Positions 62,001-64,000 of a stretch of DNA of 64,000 bases are shown here, in pieces (within the stretch, counting starts at the first letter, position 1; every line of letters starts with the position of its first letter). The notes under the pieces were generated by a model, which saw only the letters and a list, made by a program, of their open reading frames with translations, had not been told where the DNA came from and made no database searches. The position numbers were made by a program, and so were the translations under genes. Source of the stretch: Kingdonia uniflora (Eukaryota; Streptophyta; Magnoliopsida; Ranunculales; Circaeasteraceae); the NCBI GenBank assembly GCA_014058105.1, contig JACGCM010002535.1, positions 1,612,001-1,676,000 on the forward strand. Direction: 5' to 3'.

Positions 62001-62144
62001 CACCAAGAGCTGATCCCCAAAATACTTTAACTTCAACCTCTGTATTTCAATAGCAATTCTTTCTTCAAGTACCATTTTATGGGTCTTCACCATCTTCAAG
62101 AATTTTAGAGAATTTTGCAACCAAACAAGCGTACTTGGCCACAA
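56090..62144 (-). pseudogene. Antisense gene (aORF) of Tat-like element C, decayed
   Basis: Minus-strand gene starting at about ATG 62144. The first exon contains LKYFGDQLLV and an acidic end (EAAEDEEDF). After intron-like DNA, the core lies at about 59260-58870 (SLPLSNLAKRIMNIIAACP, then RPRFFDLNLVG and WSDNVTWVKGD). An 85-bp GT-AG intron (58771-58855) sits at the position seen in A and B. 58770-58415 is a lysine-rich exon (RAKKVQKSKSTRL). 58031-57723 is acidic (EKEEDEEIDDVP). 57177-56782 and its frameshifted continuation to about 56090 form a long coiled coil (IEEKDVKINNWKKELAELKE). Introns lie between these. Members of this family have no known function. Confidence 0.65.
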
Positions 62145-62432
62145 ACCTCGGTACAGGTACTATTTATATAACCTTACATTTATTGCGTAGGAACGTTTCC
62201 CCAAGCATCATTATTCAATACATACAAAACTCATTAAACCCTAACTGTCGCATACATCAATATTCCATTCAACATTCAATACAAGTATGTCCCCCATAAC
62301 ACGCGTATTTTTCATGCAGTCAAACACCATCATTACTTTCTTCTTTATTCAAATTTCCAGCCTGAATACCCATATACCTATAAATTCTTTCTCAACCAAA
62401 GCCATATGTGACTTCGGTTATAAGGGGGCGGT

Positions 62433-63029
62433 TATAGGGGCCTACCCCTCGATCTTACCTAAATCGAGTTATCTCCAGTTTGAATTACTTTTATATCAGA
62501 CTCGCGCATTTTCTACATTACTTCAACAGTCAACATTGCCACCTTCTCCGCGAACTAATACAAAATATAGGCCAAGCTCAAATAGAAATACCTGTCTCTC
62601 ATGAACTCAACAGTTATTCAGTCAACTGCCACTAACCACATTGTTCGGAGAACATGCTTTAGTACGATGAAGAACTGCGGAGAAGGCCTATATAAAGAAA
62701 ATATTCCAGAAGAGACAAGGACCAGAAAAATGCATAAGAAATTACCAAGAAAACTACATTTTCTAGATTCTCAAAACTTGAAATTTCTTATTCACAAGAT
62801 AAAGCATTTATAAGTCAAGAGATCAATTTTAATAGGATATCAACTCAGACAATAAACATTATTATTACAAAAACCCTCAACTCGAGGTGGTGGTTTTTTA
62901 CCTATTCAAAGATTTTCTACATTAAATCACCTGTGTCATTTCTTATTTTTTGTCAGATTTTTGTCACTGGTACATCGGTGTTAGAGTTAATTCCAAGCCA
63001 TTTCCAGCTTATGGAATTATGCCATTACA
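62433..63029 (+). repeat. 3' LTR of element C
   Basis: 597 bp from TATAGGGGCC to ATGCCATTACA, preceded by the purine tract TAAGGGGGCGG (62421-62431). Differences from the 5' copy are scattered substitutions and small indels, so the insertion is not recent. Confidence 0.9.
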
Positions 63030-63059
63030 TGATCTAATTGGAACTTTGAAAAATTTTGA

Positions 63060-63600
63060 GGATAACCCCAAGTATCAGTCGGGTCAAAGGGTTAACTAGA
63101 TACTTAGGTTTGCCCAAATCAAGAAGTTCATTGAACTTTGAGGTTACCTACATGTATTTCTATCTGCAGGTTTGATCTTGAAAGAAGCAAGACGTGGTCA
63201 GCCCCGATGTTGCCCCCGAGTATTTAGTCATTCGACTATTAATGTCACCCGGGTTTGCTCGAATGGAAACTTAATAAAACTTCAAGGTCACCCCCAAGTA
63301 TCAGACAGGTTAAAGGGCTGACTGGATACTAAGGTTTGCCCAAATCAAGAAGTTCATTAAGCTCCATGGCCACCCTCAGGTATTTTTATCCGCGGGTATG
63401 ATCCTGAATGAAGCAAGACGTGGTCAACCCCGATGTCGCCCCTGAGTGTTTAGTCTTTCGACTATTAATGCCACTTGGGTTTGCCTGAATCAGAACGCTA
63501 AAAATCTTTGAGGTTTCCCCCAAGTATCAGTCGGGGCAAAGGATTGACTTGATACTTAGGTTTGACCAAATCAAAAAGTTCATTGAGGTAAGATATAATG
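63060..63600 (-). repeat. 226-bp tandem repeat, about 2.4 copies, in element B
   Basis: CCCCAAGTATCAG recurs at about 63067, 63293 and 63519, a 226-bp period. Units share GGTTTGCCCAAATCAAGAAG and GAAGCAAGACGTGGTCA. It occupies the same place in element B as the unrelated 160-bp repeat does in element C. Confidence 0.9.
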
Positions 63601-63719
63601 CAAAAGGTGGGATAAATTTTTTTATTGATTACATGGTGGTTACATCAGTATTGATGGATGGTGGCCGCTGCCTATTATATGAGGCTAGCTGTATTGTTTT
63701 TCATGGGTAGGGTAAGGGT

Positions 63720-64000
63720 TCCTCATCTTCAGTCATAAGGTTATACGAGCCTTTGTCTATTTTGTCGTACACCACATATGGACATTCCCAAGATTTGGCT
63801 AGCTTACCAGCATTGCGTAGCTTCGAGGAGGGGGTGACTCAGCGAAGTACCAAGTCACCTCAATCAAAAATTTATGGTCGGACCCACTTATTGTATGATT
63901 TGTAGATAGAGATCTGGTAACGCCCGAGGTAAACTAAGGCTTGGTCCATAGTTTCATCGATCCAAAGATGTTGCATCCGAGATTAAACTCATTGTCTTCA
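63720..64000 (-). pseudogene. Element B integrase C-terminus
   Basis: On the minus strand the sequence reads YLGRYQISIYKSYNKWVRP, a stop, then GDLVLR, TPSSKLRNAGKLAKSWECPY and KGSYNLMTEDEEPLP. This matches the end of Tat pol proteins (GDLVLRK...NAGKL...WEGPY). The element C equivalent near 54890-55060 has DDLILREILQHRKEPHARKL and GLYYLMTEEG. At least two stops. Confidence 0.8.

Larger units (their letters stand above)
48905..63029 (+). mobile_element. Complete Tat-like Ty3/gypsy retrotransposon C (14.1 kb)
   Basis: A structurally complete element: LTRs of 617 and 597 bp, primer-binding-site region, gag, protease, reverse transcriptase, RNase H, a second archaeal-type RNase H, integrase, a 160-bp tandem repeat block, an antisense gene on the minus strand, and a purine tract. 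The dual RNase H and antisense gene place it in the Tat lineage. A perfect 5-bp duplication shows a simple insertion into element B. All coding regions are broken. Confidence 0.9.
44074..64000 (-). mobile_element. Tat-like Ty3/gypsy element B, interrupted by element C
   Basis: B occupies 44074-48904 and 63035-64000. In its own orientation the order is end of integrase (63720-64000), 226-bp tandem repeats (63060-63600), antisense gene (plus strand, 45074-48761), purine tract (44818-44828) and 3' LTR (44074-44817). Element C sits between the tandem repeats and the antisense gene, flanked by the duplication TGATC. B's gag, most of pol and 5' LTR lie beyond the right edge. Confidence 0.8.

Noticed and set aside
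1..64000. tRNA or rRNA genes
   Set aside because: Only primer-binding-site fragments complementary to tRNA ends were seen; no cloverleaf or rRNA block was recognised by eye.

Overview
This window is plant nuclear DNA made almost entirely of nested, decayed transposable elements. I find no intact host gene, tRNA, rRNA or CRISPR array. The families present (Ty3/gypsy Tat-type elements with an antisense gene, Ty1/copia elements, L1-type LINEs with DUF4283-like ORF1 and a C-terminal RNase H, a MULE with a Ulp1-like gene, and a Helitron end), together with AT-rich T-biased introns, point to an angiosperm, probably a eudicot. The species cannot be named from the sequence. Nearly every coding region carries stops and frameshifts and is therefore called a pseudogene. 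All similarities were judged by eye.

Layout, left to right. 1-4046: 3' part of a Tat-like gypsy element (A, plus orientation), with its antisense gene on the minus strand and a 3' LTR. 4047-4782: a fragment with a textbook Helitron 3' end. 5100-6250: probable remnant of another LTR element. About 6290-27700: a MULE with a transposase on + and a Ulp1-protease-like gene on -, whose introns are filled with a TTTGTCATTTGTT-like motif. A LINE (12095-21081, minus, 9-bp target duplication) is inserted in that MULE, and a copia deletion derivative (13645-16449, minus, TSD TTGGC) is inserted in the LINE. 28810-34270: a fairly complete copia element (F, minus). 34352-39546: a gag-only gypsy element (G, minus) carrying a 5'-truncated LINE (35790-38254, 14-bp target duplication).

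From 39781 to the right edge there is a four-deep nest. A copia (D, plus) is interrupted near 42790-42855 by a copia of which only the 3' LTR side is visible (E, minus). E is interrupted at 44074 by a Tat-like element (B, minus). B is interrupted at 48905 by a complete 14.1-kb Tat-like element (C, 48905-63029, plus) with two LTRs of about 600 bp and a perfect 5-bp TSD, TGATC. B resumes at 63035 with tandem repeats and the end of its integrase.

The most interesting signals are four. (1) An antisense gene occurs in all three Tat-like elements and has a short GT-AG intron at a matching position in each. (2) A paired palindromic TTCGAA module is shared by the LTRs of three different copia families and the 3' UTR of a LINE. 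(3) An intronic motif in the MULE switches strand exactly as the genes switch strand. (4) A different tandem repeat fills the same pol-to-antisense-gene slot in elements B and C.
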